A DNA stretch of 64,000 nt from assembly GCA_001648575.1 (NCBI GenBank), contig LQXN01000063.1:248001-312000 (forward strand), read 5' to 3'. The DNA is from Sutcliffiella horikoshii DSM 8719. GTDB lineage: Bacteria > Bacillota > Bacilli > Bacillales > Bacillaceae_I. Position 1 is the stretch's first letter, and the number at the start of each line of letters is the position of its first letter. Shown piece after piece: positions 1-8,676 of this stretch. A program made the translations under genes and the position numbers. The notes beneath the pieces were generated by a model. That model did no database searches and was not told the DNA's origin. It worked only from the letters and a program-made list of their open reading frames with translations.

Positions 1-1073
1 ATGCGGATTGCATCTTGTTGGTTTTCTCCAAGGACAGAAAGGTTGATATCTTGCTCCTTGAACTCACCCCAAGATTTTAAAAGCTCAGATGGTTCAACAT
101 TCTCATTTACAGGGTACTCAGAGTTTGCTTCTGCGAACTGACCTTGTGCTTCTTCCCCACTTAAGAATTCAATGAACTTGATGGCATTTTCTTGATTTTT
201 CGCATGCTTTGTCACGCCTGCACCACTGATGTTGATGTGCGTACCAGTTGTTTCTTGGTTCGGGAAGAACACGCCTACGTTCTCAGCTACTTTCTTCTCC
301 TCTTCATCCGCTCCGTTCAACATCACACCGATATAGTAAGTGTTCATGATTGCTACGTCCGCTTCACCTGCTACTACAGCCTTCGCTTGGTCGCGGTCTC
401 CGCCTTCAGGATCACGTGCCATATTATCTGCAATTCCTTGCGCCCACTCTTTCGCTTGGTCCCTGCCCATAATGTCAATGAAAGATGCAAGTAATGACAT
501 GTTGTACATATTTTCAGAAGATCTAACCACTACACGATCTTTCCACTCCGGTTCAGTCAACGCTTCATATGTGGAAAGTTCCTCTGGGCTTACACGCTCT
601 TTATCATAAACGATAACACGTGCACGCTTTGTCAAACCGAACCATTGGTTGTCCACATCGCGTAATTTTTCCGGAATGTTTTCAGCTAAAACATCACTTT
701 CAACAACTTGAAGAAGTTCAGCTTCTTTGGCTTGATGAAGGTTACCGGCGTCAGCTGTGATAAATACATCCGCATTTGTTGCGTCTCCTTCTCTATTCAA
801 ACGTTCCATTAACTCTTCGCCTTTACCTTCAACCACGTTAACTTTAATTCCTGTTTCTTCCTCGAACTTTTTGTAAAGCATTTGATCCGCTTCATAGTGG
901 CGGCTCGTATATACGTTCACTTCCCCGGACTCTTGCTCATTTGTTGCTTCTTCGTTGTTGCCTTCATTGTTCGGAGATGCTGTATTCCCATTATTGTTTG
1001 TGCTGCTTACACAGCCAGTCAACGCTAACATCAATGCTAGCACCAGGCTGAAAATGACATGAAACTTTTTCAC
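1..1073 (-). CDS. Fe(III) ABC transporter substrate-binding lipoprotein (3' end cut)
   Basis: Extracellular iron-binding receptor of an FbpA/FutA-type ABC importer. Translation from GTG at 1073 gives a lipoprotein signal ending in LALTGC, then a Ser/Asn/Glu-rich linker, then the family pattern VNVYTSRHYEADQ, EELMERLNREG, ADVFITADAG and the late GVFFPNQ...GTHINISGAGV segment. GTG is chosen because AGGGAG sits about 10 nt upstream and the next residues are a normal KKFHVIFSL signal start. 357 codons are present and the last residues fall outside the window, so permease and ATPase genes probably follow beyond base 1. Two Fur-like operators overlap the promoter, so iron repression is expected. 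Fe(III) specificity is inferred from family resemblance plus the Fur sites. Confidence 0.9.
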   Translation of the reverse strand, partial: MKKFHVIFSLVLALMLALTGCVSSTNNNGNTASPNNEGNNEEATNEQESGEVNVYTSRHYEADQMLYKKFEEETGIKVNVVEGKGEELMERLNREGDATNADVFITADAGNLHQAKEAELLQVVESDVLAENIPEKLRDVDNQWFGLTKRARVIVYDKERVSPEELSTYEALTEPEWKDRVVVRSSENMYNMSLLASFIDIMGRDQAKEWAQGIADNMARDPEGGDRDQAKAVVAGEADVAIMNTYYIGVMLNGADEEEKKVAENVGVFFPNQETTGTHINISGAGVTKHAKNQENAIKFIEFLSGEEAQGQFAEANSEYPVNENVEPSELLKSWGEFKEQDINLSVLGENQQDAIR

Positions 1074-1111
1074 TCTTGGACACTCCCTATGTATGTAGTT
1101 TTCATTAAAAA

Positions 1112-1154
1112 TGATAATCACTCTCATTTACTATTGTAATGATAATCATTTTCA
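1112..1154. promoter_or_regulatory. two Fur boxes
   Basis: TGATAATCATTTTCA (1140-1154) matches the Bacillus Fur 7-1-7 consensus TGATAATNATTATCA with one mismatch. TGATAATCACTCTCA (1112-1126) matches with two. The first lies between -35 and -10, the second just downstream of -10, the classic arrangement for iron-dependent repression. Confidence 0.85.
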
Positions 1155-1160
1155 AGTCAA
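1133..1160 (-). promoter_or_regulatory. sigma-A promoter of the Fe(III) binding protein gene
   Basis: On the minus strand, TTGACT (1155-1160) and TACAAT (1133-1138) are separated by 16 bp. They lie about 60 bp before the GTG start. A Fur-like operator fills the spacer. Confidence 0.75.
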
Positions 1161-1290
1161 TACTATTTTGACATTTTCCAAAAGAAATTTAATAACTATA
1201 AGAATGTTTCACATGAAACTTTTTCATTCTCCTAACCATAGATGCAAGCAATTACATGCAAGACTGTTGATAAACGATAAATTAGTAAAG

Positions 1291-1436
1291 TTATCTGGTG
1301 GAACGGTTTATCTTCTTTCTAGGCTGTATGCTTATCCGAGGGCGGTCCGTAAGCCTCCTCACTCCGTTTAGGGGTCTTACCTCCCCTTACTAATGCGGGA
1401 GGCTTCGCGCCTTCCACTGTGATCAACTAGGGACTT
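1291..1436. repeat. degenerate dispersed Bacillaceae intergenic repeat, copy 1
   Basis: The gap 1161-1494 has no convincing gene. It holds a GC-rich stretch with the blocks GAGGGCGGTCCGTAAGCCTC, GGGGTCTTACC and GCGGGAGGCTTCGCGCCTTC, then GTGATCAAC. The first block recurs almost exactly near 30575-30595, and related blocks occur at 12291, 30651 and 63771. It resembles a non-coding repeat I recall as common in Bacillus-type genomes (CTTTCCGCGGGC...GCCTCCTC...GCGGGGTCT...CCGCAGGAG). Boundaries are approximate. Confidence 0.6.
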
Positions 1437-1494
1437 TTATGATATTGGAATTTTTCCTACACACGAAATGAAAGAAATCGCATCTTTCTTTCTG

Positions 1495-2895
1495 CTAGTT
1501 CATATCCTTCTCCCACCTTGCATATCCACCAAGCATATTATGGACATCCTTGAAACCATTTGCCTGCAGCAAACTTATGGCTATTGCCGAGCGAACCCCT
1601 GAGCCACACTGAAGGATTAGGGGGCGATCATTAGGCACTTCATCCAATCTATCAGACAAATCGCCAAGCATGATATGCTGGGCCCCTTCAATATGTCCGC
1701 TCTTCCACTCGGAATCATATCTCACATCAACTACCTGTGCACCTTCACTACTGATAAGTTCCTTCACTTCTTTGGGGGTTATGTCATGGTAGGATTCTAG
1801 CTCAGGTGTCATCCGGATTGCCAAATCTACATCCATATACCATTCCAATTTATCTATTCCAATGGATTGAAGGGCCATTTGAATCTCTTCCAGTTTATTG
1901 GGATCAGTTAAAAGGTAAAGCGGACGTTCATAGTCGATGATCCACCCAGCCCAATTAGTGAAGGCCTGATTAAATGGGATATTAATTGTCCCTTCAATAT
2001 GCTCTTTTGAAAAGAGAGCAGCTTCCCTGGTATCTATAACCTGTATCCCTTCTTCAATATACCTGTTCAAACTTGTTATATCATTCATGCGTTTTGGCAT
2101 CTCCAAATCCTCTAAAAAATTCGGACCAACTTTGTTTACGCGCTTCATCACCCCAAAATACTTTGGCGGTTCTGGTTGCCCATCCAATAACTCTTTCGCA
2201 AAGGAATCATAATCCTCATGTTGAAATGCCCAACTTACCTGCTTTTCATAACCGACAGTTGAAGAAGGGATGGCACCCAGGGATTTCCCACATGGGCTCC
2301 CTGCACCATGCCCTGGCCACACTTGTACATAATCGGGGAGGCGTTTGAATTTGCTTAAGGAATTATACATATCTTTTGCACCTTTATCAGCTGTACCTAC
2401 TTTTTGCGCCGACTTATCCAGTAAGTCCGGTCTACCGACATCCCCTACAAAAACAAAGTCACCTGTGAAAATACCAATGGGATGTTCCGCTTTCACTCCT
2501 CCATCCGTCACTAAAAACGAGATGCTCTCAGGTGTATGACCAGGAGTATGCATCACTTGAAATGAAATATTACCAAGCATTATTTCATTGCCGTCCTTCA
2601 CCAGTTGATGAGGAAGATTTCCGATGTTTTCATATTTCCAATCCGCATCTCCTTCATCGGATAGATACATTTTTGCTCCTATCTGTTGGGACAGCTCCCT
2701 TGTTCCTGCAACAAAATCAGCATGAATATGGGTTTCTAATGCTCCCACAATACGGAGACCTTCTTTTGTTGCCGCATTTAAATAAGGCAAGATATTACGG
2801 GCTGGATCAATGATAAATGCCTCTTTTGATGTTTGGCATCCTACCATATAAGAAGCCTGTGCTAAGTTTTCGTCATAAAAATACTTTAGTAACAT
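1495..2895 (-). CDS. CstB-like persulfide dioxygenase-sulfurtransferase (MBL + two rhodanese domains)
   Basis: 466 aa. Residues about 1-250 are a metallo-beta-lactamase fold of the ETHE1/CstB group with metal motif THIHADFVAG, HTPGHTPES, FTGDFVFVGDVGRPDL and VWPGHGAGSPCG. Residues about 265-350 form a rhodanese fold without the active cysteine (LLTDPNK where the loop should be). Residues about 365-466 are a rhodanese with the loop LQCGSGVRS, cysteine present. This order (dioxygenase, pseudo-rhodanese, rhodanese) is that of Staphylococcus aureus CstB, which converts persulfides to thiosulfate. The ATG follows GAGGAGGGG. It appears monocistronic, with no CsoR-like regulator or other sulfur gene nearby. 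The function is from family knowledge and was not tested. Confidence 0.85.
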   Translation of the reverse strand: MLLKYFYDENLAQASYMVGCQTSKEAFIIDPARNILPYLNAATKEGLRIVGALETHIHADFVAGTRELSQQIGAKMYLSDEGDADWKYENIGNLPHQLVKDGNEIMLGNISFQVMHTPGHTPESISFLVTDGGVKAEHPIGIFTGDFVFVGDVGRPDLLDKSAQKVGTADKGAKDMYNSLSKFKRLPDYVQVWPGHGAGSPCGKSLGAIPSSTVGYEKQVSWAFQHEDYDSFAKELLDGQPEPPKYFGVMKRVNKVGPNFLEDLEMPKRMNDITSLNRYIEEGIQVIDTREAALFSKEHIEGTINIPFNQAFTNWAGWIIDYERPLYLLTDPNKLEEIQMALQSIGIDKLEWYMDVDLAIRMTPELESYHDITPKEVKELISSEGAQVVDVRYDSEWKSGHIEGAQHIMLGDLSDRLDEVPNDRPLILQCGSGVRSAIAISLLQANGFKDVHNMLGGYARWEKDMN

Positions 2896-3028
2896 GCTTT
2901 CCCCTCCTCTATCTTCGACCGATTTATTCCTTGCATTCCCTTGGATAGCTTCTCCTTAACCTTTATGAAATATTTTAATGAAACCTCCCCTTTGATCGAA
3001 TCGTATAGTTAGTAGGAGTGTGAATGAT

Positions 3029-3544
3029 ATGTATATAACAATGAATGAACCACGTGAGAAAATTGCAGATCAAGCCGTTCAAGTCTGGCGTATTTCTAAT
3101 ACGATTGGACATGGCATAGCCCTGATCGTTTTAGGAATTCTCCTATATAGCAGTGAGCACTTTAATTGGTACAGTTGGATTCAAATTGCTTTATTCGTAT
3201 TAATTGGTCTGATAGGGCTGTCTTCTATTTTTTCCATTTTCATAGAGCCGGTTTTTTTACAAAAGACATGGCGTTATGAGATCGATGAGGAATTTATTCA
3301 GATGAAAAATGGCAGATGGAATGAAAGTCATACGCTCATACCAATGGAAAAGGTGGAATTTGTGCGTACAGAGCAAGGACCGATCATGAGAAAGTATGGA
3401 CTATACAACCTTATAATTGGTACCACCACTAGTTCTCACACCATTCCCGCCATTCCTGAAAAACAGGCCAAATTGTTAAAAGTAAAAATAGCACAGCTGG
3501 CAAAGGTGAAAGAAAGTGATTTAGCTGAAGGAGAGGAAGGTTGA
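3029..3544 (+). CDS. PH (bPH2) domain membrane protein, YdbS-like
   Basis: 171 aa. Two hydrophobic helices (around residues 25-45 and 50-75) are followed by a bPH2 domain (from WRYEIDEEFIQMKNG to IPEKQAKLLKVKI), the layout of B. subtilis YdbS. AGGAG at 3014-3018 is 10 nt before this ATG; a GTG nine bases earlier would be too close to it. The stop overlaps the next gene's ATG, so the two are one transcript. In B. subtilis, ydbS/ydbT are a linked pair reported to contribute to resistance to amylocyclicin-type bacteriocins; whether that holds here is unknown. Confidence 0.8.
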   Translation: MYITMNEPREKIADQAVQVWRISNTIGHGIALIVLGILLYSSEHFNWYSWIQIALFVLIGLIGLSSIFSIFIEPVFLQKTWRYEIDEEFIQMKNGRWNESHTLIPMEKVEFVRTEQGPIMRKYGLYNLIIGTTTSSHTIPAIPEKQAKLLKVKIAQLAKVKESDLAEGEEG

Positions 3545-5007
3545 TGACTCAGGAGGTGAAAAGATTTCATCCAACGTGGATGATGTTTGAGGTAGTCAAA
3601 CTGATGAAGAATTCCATCGCCATCTTTCTCTTCCTATTTGTATTGAAAATCAACTCTACATCCGACTGGATCCTTTGGGGACGTTATCTGTTCTTTGTTG
3701 GCGTGGGGTGGACGCTGATCATGATTCTATTAAAATGGATCTCCTATCGATACGAAGTGGTCGGGGATTCCATTGTCCTTAAAGAAGGAATTTTTGTAAA
3801 AGAACACAGGACCGTTTCTTTTGATAAGATACAAAATCATCATACAAAGACCACTTTTTTGCATAAATGGTTAGGCTTGACCTCGTTGACACTTGAGACA
3901 GGCACTTCCCTAGAGGAGGCATCCGTTTATTTTCCTGTACTGACAGTGGATGAAAAGGAAAGAATTCTATCTAGGATTGAAAACAAAGGTCTTGAGACAA
4001 TGGTAAACACTCCTATCGAGGTAGGGCAAGCGGGAAGGGAGATTCACTTCCGTTCTAATAAAAGAGATTTAATAAAGGCATCCTTTACTTCCTTAAGTTT
4101 TCTGGCCATTTTCCCCTTGTTATCCACGGTCTATTTCAACCTGGCCGATTTTTTCAATGTAGAAGATACAGCTGAGGGAGCCCTAGATTATATGCTCCTG
4201 CATTGGTGGATGCTGATCATCCTTTTTGTGCTGGCAATGGCCATTTCTGTGGGTATCGGCTATCTGCAAACAACCATCAAGTATGGAAACTATGAAATCA
4301 GTGACGATAAAGAGCGGATTTATATTGAAAAAGGTGTTGGAAGCACGAGCAGCTTTGTCATCCAAAAACAAAAAGTACAAGCTGTTGTAGTGGAGCAATC
4401 GATGATTAAACGTCTTCTTGGTCTCGCCTCTGTAAAGCTGATCAGTATTGGCGCTATGAAAACAGAGGAACAGGAGACAAGTTCCCTCTATCCTTTTATG
4501 CCAAAACAAGAGGCATATCAGCTAATGGAGACCTTGTTGCCACAATATCCAATCCAAGAAAAAATGGACCGATTTCCAATTAAGGTGCTGTGGTACAAAT
4601 TGCTAGTACCTTATTACTTCACTATTACTACAGCCATCGGGCTTTTTATTTTCAAAAGAGAGTGGATCTGGATTGCAGGGATCGTGTTTGCAATTTCATT
4701 GATCACTCGCATATTGGACTATCTTTTTACCAGCTATCTCCGCCAAGAAAACACCGTACAGATTAGAAAAGGCGGTCTTACAAACGAAACATTTATCACC
4801 CATTACCAACGTATTCAACAGGTATCGGTTGAGCATTCCTGGCTTCAAAGGAAATTCGGCATTGCCTCTTTGTACTTTCAAAACCGGGCAAACCCGCTTC
4901 ATATTAGTGAACTTCACGGCGTCTCAAAGGAAGAAGCGAGCGAATTTTTTAATTGGTTCAAAGAGAAGCGCAAGCGGCTTGTACACCGTAATAAAAAGAT
5001 AAGCTAA
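3544..5007 (+). CDS. multi-PH (bPH2) domain membrane protein, YdbT-like
   Basis: 487 aa. It has repeated units of a TM pair followed by a bPH2 domain: SYRYEVVGDSIVLKEGIF..., a second after about residue 250 (YEISDDKERIYIEKGVG) and a third near 390 (RQENTVQIRKGGL). Each contains the motif Q-x-(V/N)-x-V/H...W-L-x-x-x-G (HKWLGL, IKRLLGLASV, HSWLQRKFGIASL). The ATG shares its A with the preceding TGA stop (translational coupling) and GGAGAGGAAGG lies upstream. It is the YdbS partner. It ends at a strong bidirectional terminator. Confidence 0.82.
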   Translation: MTQEVKRFHPTWMMFEVVKLMKNSIAIFLFLFVLKINSTSDWILWGRYLFFVGVGWTLIMILLKWISYRYEVVGDSIVLKEGIFVKEHRTVSFDKIQNHHTKTTFLHKWLGLTSLTLETGTSLEEASVYFPVLTVDEKERILSRIENKGLETMVNTPIEVGQAGREIHFRSNKRDLIKASFTSLSFLAIFPLLSTVYFNLADFFNVEDTAEGALDYMLLHWWMLIILFVLAMAISVGIGYLQTTIKYGNYEISDDKERIYIEKGVGSTSSFVIQKQKVQAVVVEQSMIKRLLGLASVKLISIGAMKTEEQETSSLYPFMPKQEAYQLMETLLPQYPIQEKMDRFPIKVLWYKLLVPYYFTITTAIGLFIFKREWIWIAGIVFAISLITRILDYLFTSYLRQENTVQIRKGGLTNETFITHYQRIQQVSVEHSWLQRKFGIASLYFQNRANPLHISELHGVSKEEASEFFNWFKEKRKRLVHRNKKIS

Positions 5008-5049
5008 AAAAGCAAGGTCCCCTTCAACATTCTGGGACCTTGCTTTTTT
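5006..5049. terminator. bidirectional intrinsic terminator
   Basis: A-rich stem AAAAAAGCAAGGTCCC (5006-5021) pairs with GGGACCTTGCTTTTTT (5034-5049). It serves the ydbT-like gene on + and the TRAP permease gene on -. Confidence 0.93.
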
Positions 5050-5051
5050 TT

Positions 5052-7079
5052 CTATACGGTTACATTAGGTTTCTCTTCTTGCTTCTTTCCTTGGATAAAA
5101 TTAATTGCCATGGTCACACCCACAAGGATGATGCCGTAAATATCTGAGTTGGATTCAGGCAGGATCATCATCAGCGCGCCAGCACCCATCAGGACACGTA
5201 AAATGACGTTCAGTCCTGTTCTGAAATAACCTTCCACTGCTGCACTAAGCGCGATGATCCCGATGATGGCCGTTACGGATATCAGAAGGATTTCCATAAC
5301 CGGAGGCATGGCGAAATCCCTTGCATTTATCGCAACATCTGTCGTATCAATCATTAACATCGCAGGGTTATAGACAAATAGGTATGGAATGATAAATCCG
5401 GCGATGGACAGCTTCAAGGCGTTGAAGCCGGTCCGCATTGGATCGCCACCAGATATCCCCGCCCCTGCAAATGCCGCAAGCGCAACAGGTGGCGTGATAT
5501 TGGCAAAAATGCCGAAATAGAACACGAACATATGCGCAACCAGGATCGGGATCCCGAATTCCGCCAAGGCAGGAGCAGCCATCGTAGCCGTGATGATATA
5601 AGCCGGGATGGATGGCAAGCCCATTCCTAATACCATGGACGCAATCATCGTGAAGAACAGAGTCAGGAACAAGGAATCCGCGCCAAGGCTTGTGATGGAT
5701 GATGTCATCACGTTACCGAAGCTTGTCAGGCTGACCACCCCGATGATGATTCCCACAACCGCACAGGCAACCATGACGGATAGGGACTGTTTCGCACCAC
5801 TTTCAAGTGCGCCAAGGATATCCTTGAAGGACATTCTAGTATTCTTCCTGAATGCCGCCACAACCACCGTCGAAATGATGGTGTAGAATGCAGCATGCGC
5901 AATTGGCAGGTTTTGATAAAGCAATACGACTAAAAAGACTATCGGCAGTAGTAAATGACCGCGCTCTTTCATGATTTCCCTTACTTTCGGCAGATTCGCT
6001 TTCGGGATCCCCTTCAGGTTATCCTTACCGGCGCGGAAATGAACCTGCATGATGACGCCAAGGAAATAGAGGACGGCAGGTATCAAGGCAGCAAGTGCGA
6101 TCGTCCCATAGGCGATGCCCGTTGTTTCCGCCATGATGAAGGCACTGGCCCCCATGATCGGCGGCAGGATTTGTCCACCAACAGAGGCACTGGCTTCAAC
6201 GGCACCGGAAAAATTCCTTGAGTACCCGATTTTTTTCATCAAGGGGATGGTGAATGCTCCTGTACCAACCACATTTGCTACAGCAGCCCCGTTGATACTC
6301 CCCATGAATCCACTTGAGATGACCGCAACTTTTGCTGGTCCCCCTTGCTTATGACCTGCAAGGGCCAAAGCAAGGTCATTGAAGAACTGCCCCATACCGG
6401 AACGTGCCAAGAAGGCGCCGAACAGGATGAACAGGAAAATGAAGTTTACAGAAGCACCGATCGCAGTGGAATATAGCCCTTCTGTTTTCAAAAATAGCTG
6501 GCCAAAAATATCCCCTAAATCATATTGTCGTGTTGCCATCTTTAGTGGCACCCAGTTCATATGGCTGATGAAAGGATAGGCAAGGAAAATAAGCGCAATG
6601 ATAGGCAGAATGATGCCTGTAACACGCCTTGCCGCCTCCAAGACCAGAACGACGGTCATGATTGCAACCATGATATCCAATGTGTTAGGAATCCCTCCAC
6701 GGGAAGTAACAATTTGCGTGTATTCTACAATCAGATAGCCTGCAGACCCGAGGGCCAGGAAAAATAATATCCAATCATACCAAGCTACTTTTTTGCGGTC
6801 CTGCTTTTTCGTAACAGGATACAAAACAAAGATCAAAGCAATCCCCACCGCCACGTGAAGGGCCCTTTGTTGCAGGGCAGGCATTGGGTTAAACGTAATA
6901 TATAAATGAAATAAGGAATATAGAATGGCAATGGCAGAAACCAATAAAACTATTTTCTTGTTAGAAAATTTACGGACCTTGGATTCTGCATCATACTTTT
7001 CCAATACCTCGGCCTTTTTTTCTTCAGAGATCATCTCTGTATCCTTTAATGGATCTGTCACTTTCTGCTTATCCGTCAT
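5052..7079 (-). CDS. TRAP transporter fused permease subunit (DctQM type), module 1
   Basis: 675 aa. This is the integral membrane subunit of a secondary TRAP importer in which the small (DctQ) and large (DctM) subunits are fused. The N-terminus is cytosolic and charged (EKKAEVLEKYDAES), then about 16-18 hydrophobic segments follow. TRAP-M landmarks include GGPAKVAVISSGFMGSINGA, SASVGGQILPPIMGASAF, MVLGMGLPSIPAYIITA and HMFVFYFGIFANITPPVALA. It overlaps the DUF1850 gene by 4 bp. The gene order TAXI receptor, DUF1850, permease repeats at 13.5-17.1 kb. The substrate cannot be read from sequence; TAXI-TRAP systems usually take organic anions such as glutamate or other carboxylates. Confidence 0.9.
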   Translation of the reverse strand: MTDKQKVTDPLKDTEMISEEKKAEVLEKYDAESKVRKFSNKKIVLLVSAIAILYSLFHLYITFNPMPALQQRALHVAVGIALIFVLYPVTKKQDRKKVAWYDWILFFLALGSAGYLIVEYTQIVTSRGGIPNTLDIMVAIMTVVLVLEAARRVTGIILPIIALIFLAYPFISHMNWVPLKMATRQYDLGDIFGQLFLKTEGLYSTAIGASVNFIFLFILFGAFLARSGMGQFFNDLALALAGHKQGGPAKVAVISSGFMGSINGAAVANVVGTGAFTIPLMKKIGYSRNFSGAVEASASVGGQILPPIMGASAFIMAETTGIAYGTIALAALIPAVLYFLGVIMQVHFRAGKDNLKGIPKANLPKVREIMKERGHLLLPIVFLVVLLYQNLPIAHAAFYTIISTVVVAAFRKNTRMSFKDILGALESGAKQSLSVMVACAVVGIIIGVVSLTSFGNVMTSSITSLGADSLFLTLFFTMIASMVLGMGLPSIPAYIITATMAAPALAEFGIPILVAHMFVFYFGIFANITPPVALAAFAGAGISGGDPMRTGFNALKLSIAGFIIPYLFVYNPAMLMIDTTDVAINARDFAMPPVMEILLISVTAIIGIIALSAAVEGYFRTGLNVILRVLMGAGALMMILPESNSDIYGIILVGVTMAINFIQGKKQEEKPNVTV

Positions 7080-7543
7080 AGTATCTCACCTCTTAGGTAC
7101 TCCCACAATGGCAGTTTTTTTATTTCAATTATTACGTTTTCGTACTCTTCCACCATTTCATAAAGGCGGTATTCCTTAGAATCAGTGGTAAGTGTTGTTT
7201 CCACGTTTGTTGACACGATCAAATCGATCGATTCGACTTCCCGGTCTATTTTCATATGGACAAACCCATCATTAGAAGGGATGACTTCCCCATCTGAAGG
7301 CGTCCCCGCACCGAATGTCTTAAACCTGGTTCTCGCAAGGTAAAGACGATTCCCCTCTTTTTCATAGGTTTCCATCCAGGGTTCTTTTTCAACAGAATGG
7401 ATCCAAGAGACTTCAAACGAGTCCTCCTTTATAGAAAAACCCCCGCCTTCATAAGAAACATAAAGAACGGGAACTTTCACGAAAAGGAAAAGAAGGAGCA
7501 CGATCAGAACTGTGCTCCCAAGCAAGAAAACCTTATTGTTCAT
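7076..7543 (-). CDS. DUF1850 domain protein, TRAP accessory
   Basis: 155 aa. One N-terminal membrane anchor is followed by an extracytoplasmic DUF1850-type domain with the signatures FEVSWIHSVEKEPWMETYE, LARTRFKTFGAGTPS and LPLWEYLRG. Genes of this family usually sit between a TAXI receptor and a fused TRAP permease, as here. Overlaps of 11 bp with the receptor gene and 4 bp with the permease gene show tight co-expression. Its biochemical role is unknown. The paralogue at 14561-15088 has the same core (FTHSIHLTDVVEKY, EEFGIGMPSNAEEG). Confidence 0.85.
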   Translation of the reverse strand: MNNKVFLLGSTVLIVLLLFLFVKVPVLYVSYEGGGFSIKEDSFEVSWIHSVEKEPWMETYEKEGNRLYLARTRFKTFGAGTPSDGEVIPSNDGFVHMKIDREVESIDLIVSTNVETTLTTDSKEYRLYEMVEEYENVIIEIKKLPLWEYLRGEIL

Positions 7544-8510
7544 CGTAGAACTTTTGTGCTCCCGGATGGACTGGGGCTACCATGCCCTCTTGTGCGTTCT
7601 CTAAAGAAATTTCCGTTGCAGCCTGATGAGCATTTCCTAATGTATCCAAGCTATCAAAGAACGTTTTCGTCAATGCATATACATCATCTTCACTTAAATC
7701 ACTATTCACAACCAACGCATTCATAATTGCCGCTGTTGGTACTGCCTCTTCATTGTCATACGTGCCTTCAGGAATATCTAACGCTACAAAGTAAGGTTGG
7801 TCTTTAGCAATCTCTTCGATTTTAGCCGGATCCACCGATACAAGCTTCAAATCGATTGTCTTTGCGAGTTCCAATACAGAAGCATTCGGTAATCCACTTG
7901 TCAGAAATGCAGCGTCGATAGATCCAGATCTGAGCCCATCAGCTGCTTCCGCATAGCCCAAATAGTCAACAGTGATGTCATCATAACTAATGTCGTGACC
8001 AGCAAGTAGGTTTCTTGCATTCACTTCTACCCCTGAATTCTGGTCTCCTACTGCAACACGTTTCCCAACCAAGTCCTCAATTGTTTCAATTCCAGACCCT
8101 TCTGTCGTAACAATCTGTACAAAGTTCGGATAAAGCGTTGCAACTTGTGCCACATTTTCTACCTTTTCAGAGAAGTTGCCCGTGCCCTCTACCGCTTCGG
8201 TCAAAACATCACTCATGACAAATGCCATCTGGAGCTTGTCTTCTTTCATCAGATTGATATTCTCCACAGAAGCACCAGTCGCCTGGGACTTGGAATTCAC
8301 ACCATACTCGTCAGAATAGATGTTAGCCAGGGATGAACCGATAATATTGTAAGGGCCAGACGATCCACCCGTCCCGATTGTTACCAATCTACTATCCAGG
8401 CCTTCTCCGTCTCCACCACCAGCACCATCTCCGCCGCCACATGCAACAAGCATAGAACTAATAGCTAAAGCGCTTACAATCGTCGTACCTAATTTCTTGA
8501 ATTTTTTCAT
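7533..8510 (-). CDS. TAXI family TRAP solute-binding lipoprotein, module 1
   Basis: 325 aa. Signal peptide KKFKKLGTTIVSALAIS with lipobox MLVAC. The TAXI signature VTIGTGGSSGPYNIIGSSLA starts the mature domain, followed by GASVENINLM, LYPNFVQIVT, VGKRVAVGDQNSGVE and GSIDAAFLTSGLPNAS. ATG at 8510 is chosen because AGGGGAGGG lies at correct distance and it starts the signal peptide; a longer reading frame upstream lacks both. The gene order shows it delivers substrate to the fused permease downstream. It shares clear similarity with the receptor at 13481-14461, so one module is probably a diverged duplicate. Confidence 0.92.
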   Translation of the reverse strand: MKKFKKLGTTIVSALAISSMLVACGGGDGAGGGDGEGLDSRLVTIGTGGSSGPYNIIGSSLANIYSDEYGVNSKSQATGASVENINLMKEDKLQMAFVMSDVLTEAVEGTGNFSEKVENVAQVATLYPNFVQIVTTEGSGIETIEDLVGKRVAVGDQNSGVEVNARNLLAGHDISYDDITVDYLGYAEAADGLRSGSIDAAFLTSGLPNASVLELAKTIDLKLVSVDPAKIEEIAKDQPYFVALDIPEGTYDNEEAVPTAAIMNALVVNSDLSEDDVYALTKTFFDSLDTLGNAHQAATEISLENAQEGMVAPVHPGAQKFYDEQ

Positions 8511-8563
8511 GATTAACCCTCCCCTTAGTCGTATAAACTCGTTCAAAAAAAGCGTTCGAAAAT

Positions 8564-8592
8564 ATTTTACCAGAATAATAGTTTAACTTCAA
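8564..8592 (-). promoter_or_regulatory. sigma-A promoter of TRAP module 1
   Basis: TTGAAG (8587-8592), 17-bp spacer, TAAAAT (8564-8569) with TGG immediately before (extended -10). The promoter of TRAP module 2 has the same -10 and TG extension. Confidence 0.65.
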
Positions 8593-8630
8593 ATAATATT
8601 CAGTATTTTTTGAAATTTGTTGTTAAAATA

Positions 8631-8670
8631 AAGAGTGTCAGCATTTAAGATTTACCAGCCAGACACTCTT
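8631..8670 (-). terminator. intrinsic terminator after the 139-codon gene
   Basis: AAGAGTGTC (8631-8639) pairs with GACACTCTT (8662-8670); on the minus strand it is followed by a TATTTTAAC tract. Confidence 0.75.
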
Positions 8671-8676
8671 TCACAT

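Noticed and set aside
1111-1371. 86-aa open frame in the 1.1-1.4 kb gap
   Set aside because: It starts within the Fur operators and runs into the dispersed repeat; no ribosome site and no protein-like pattern.
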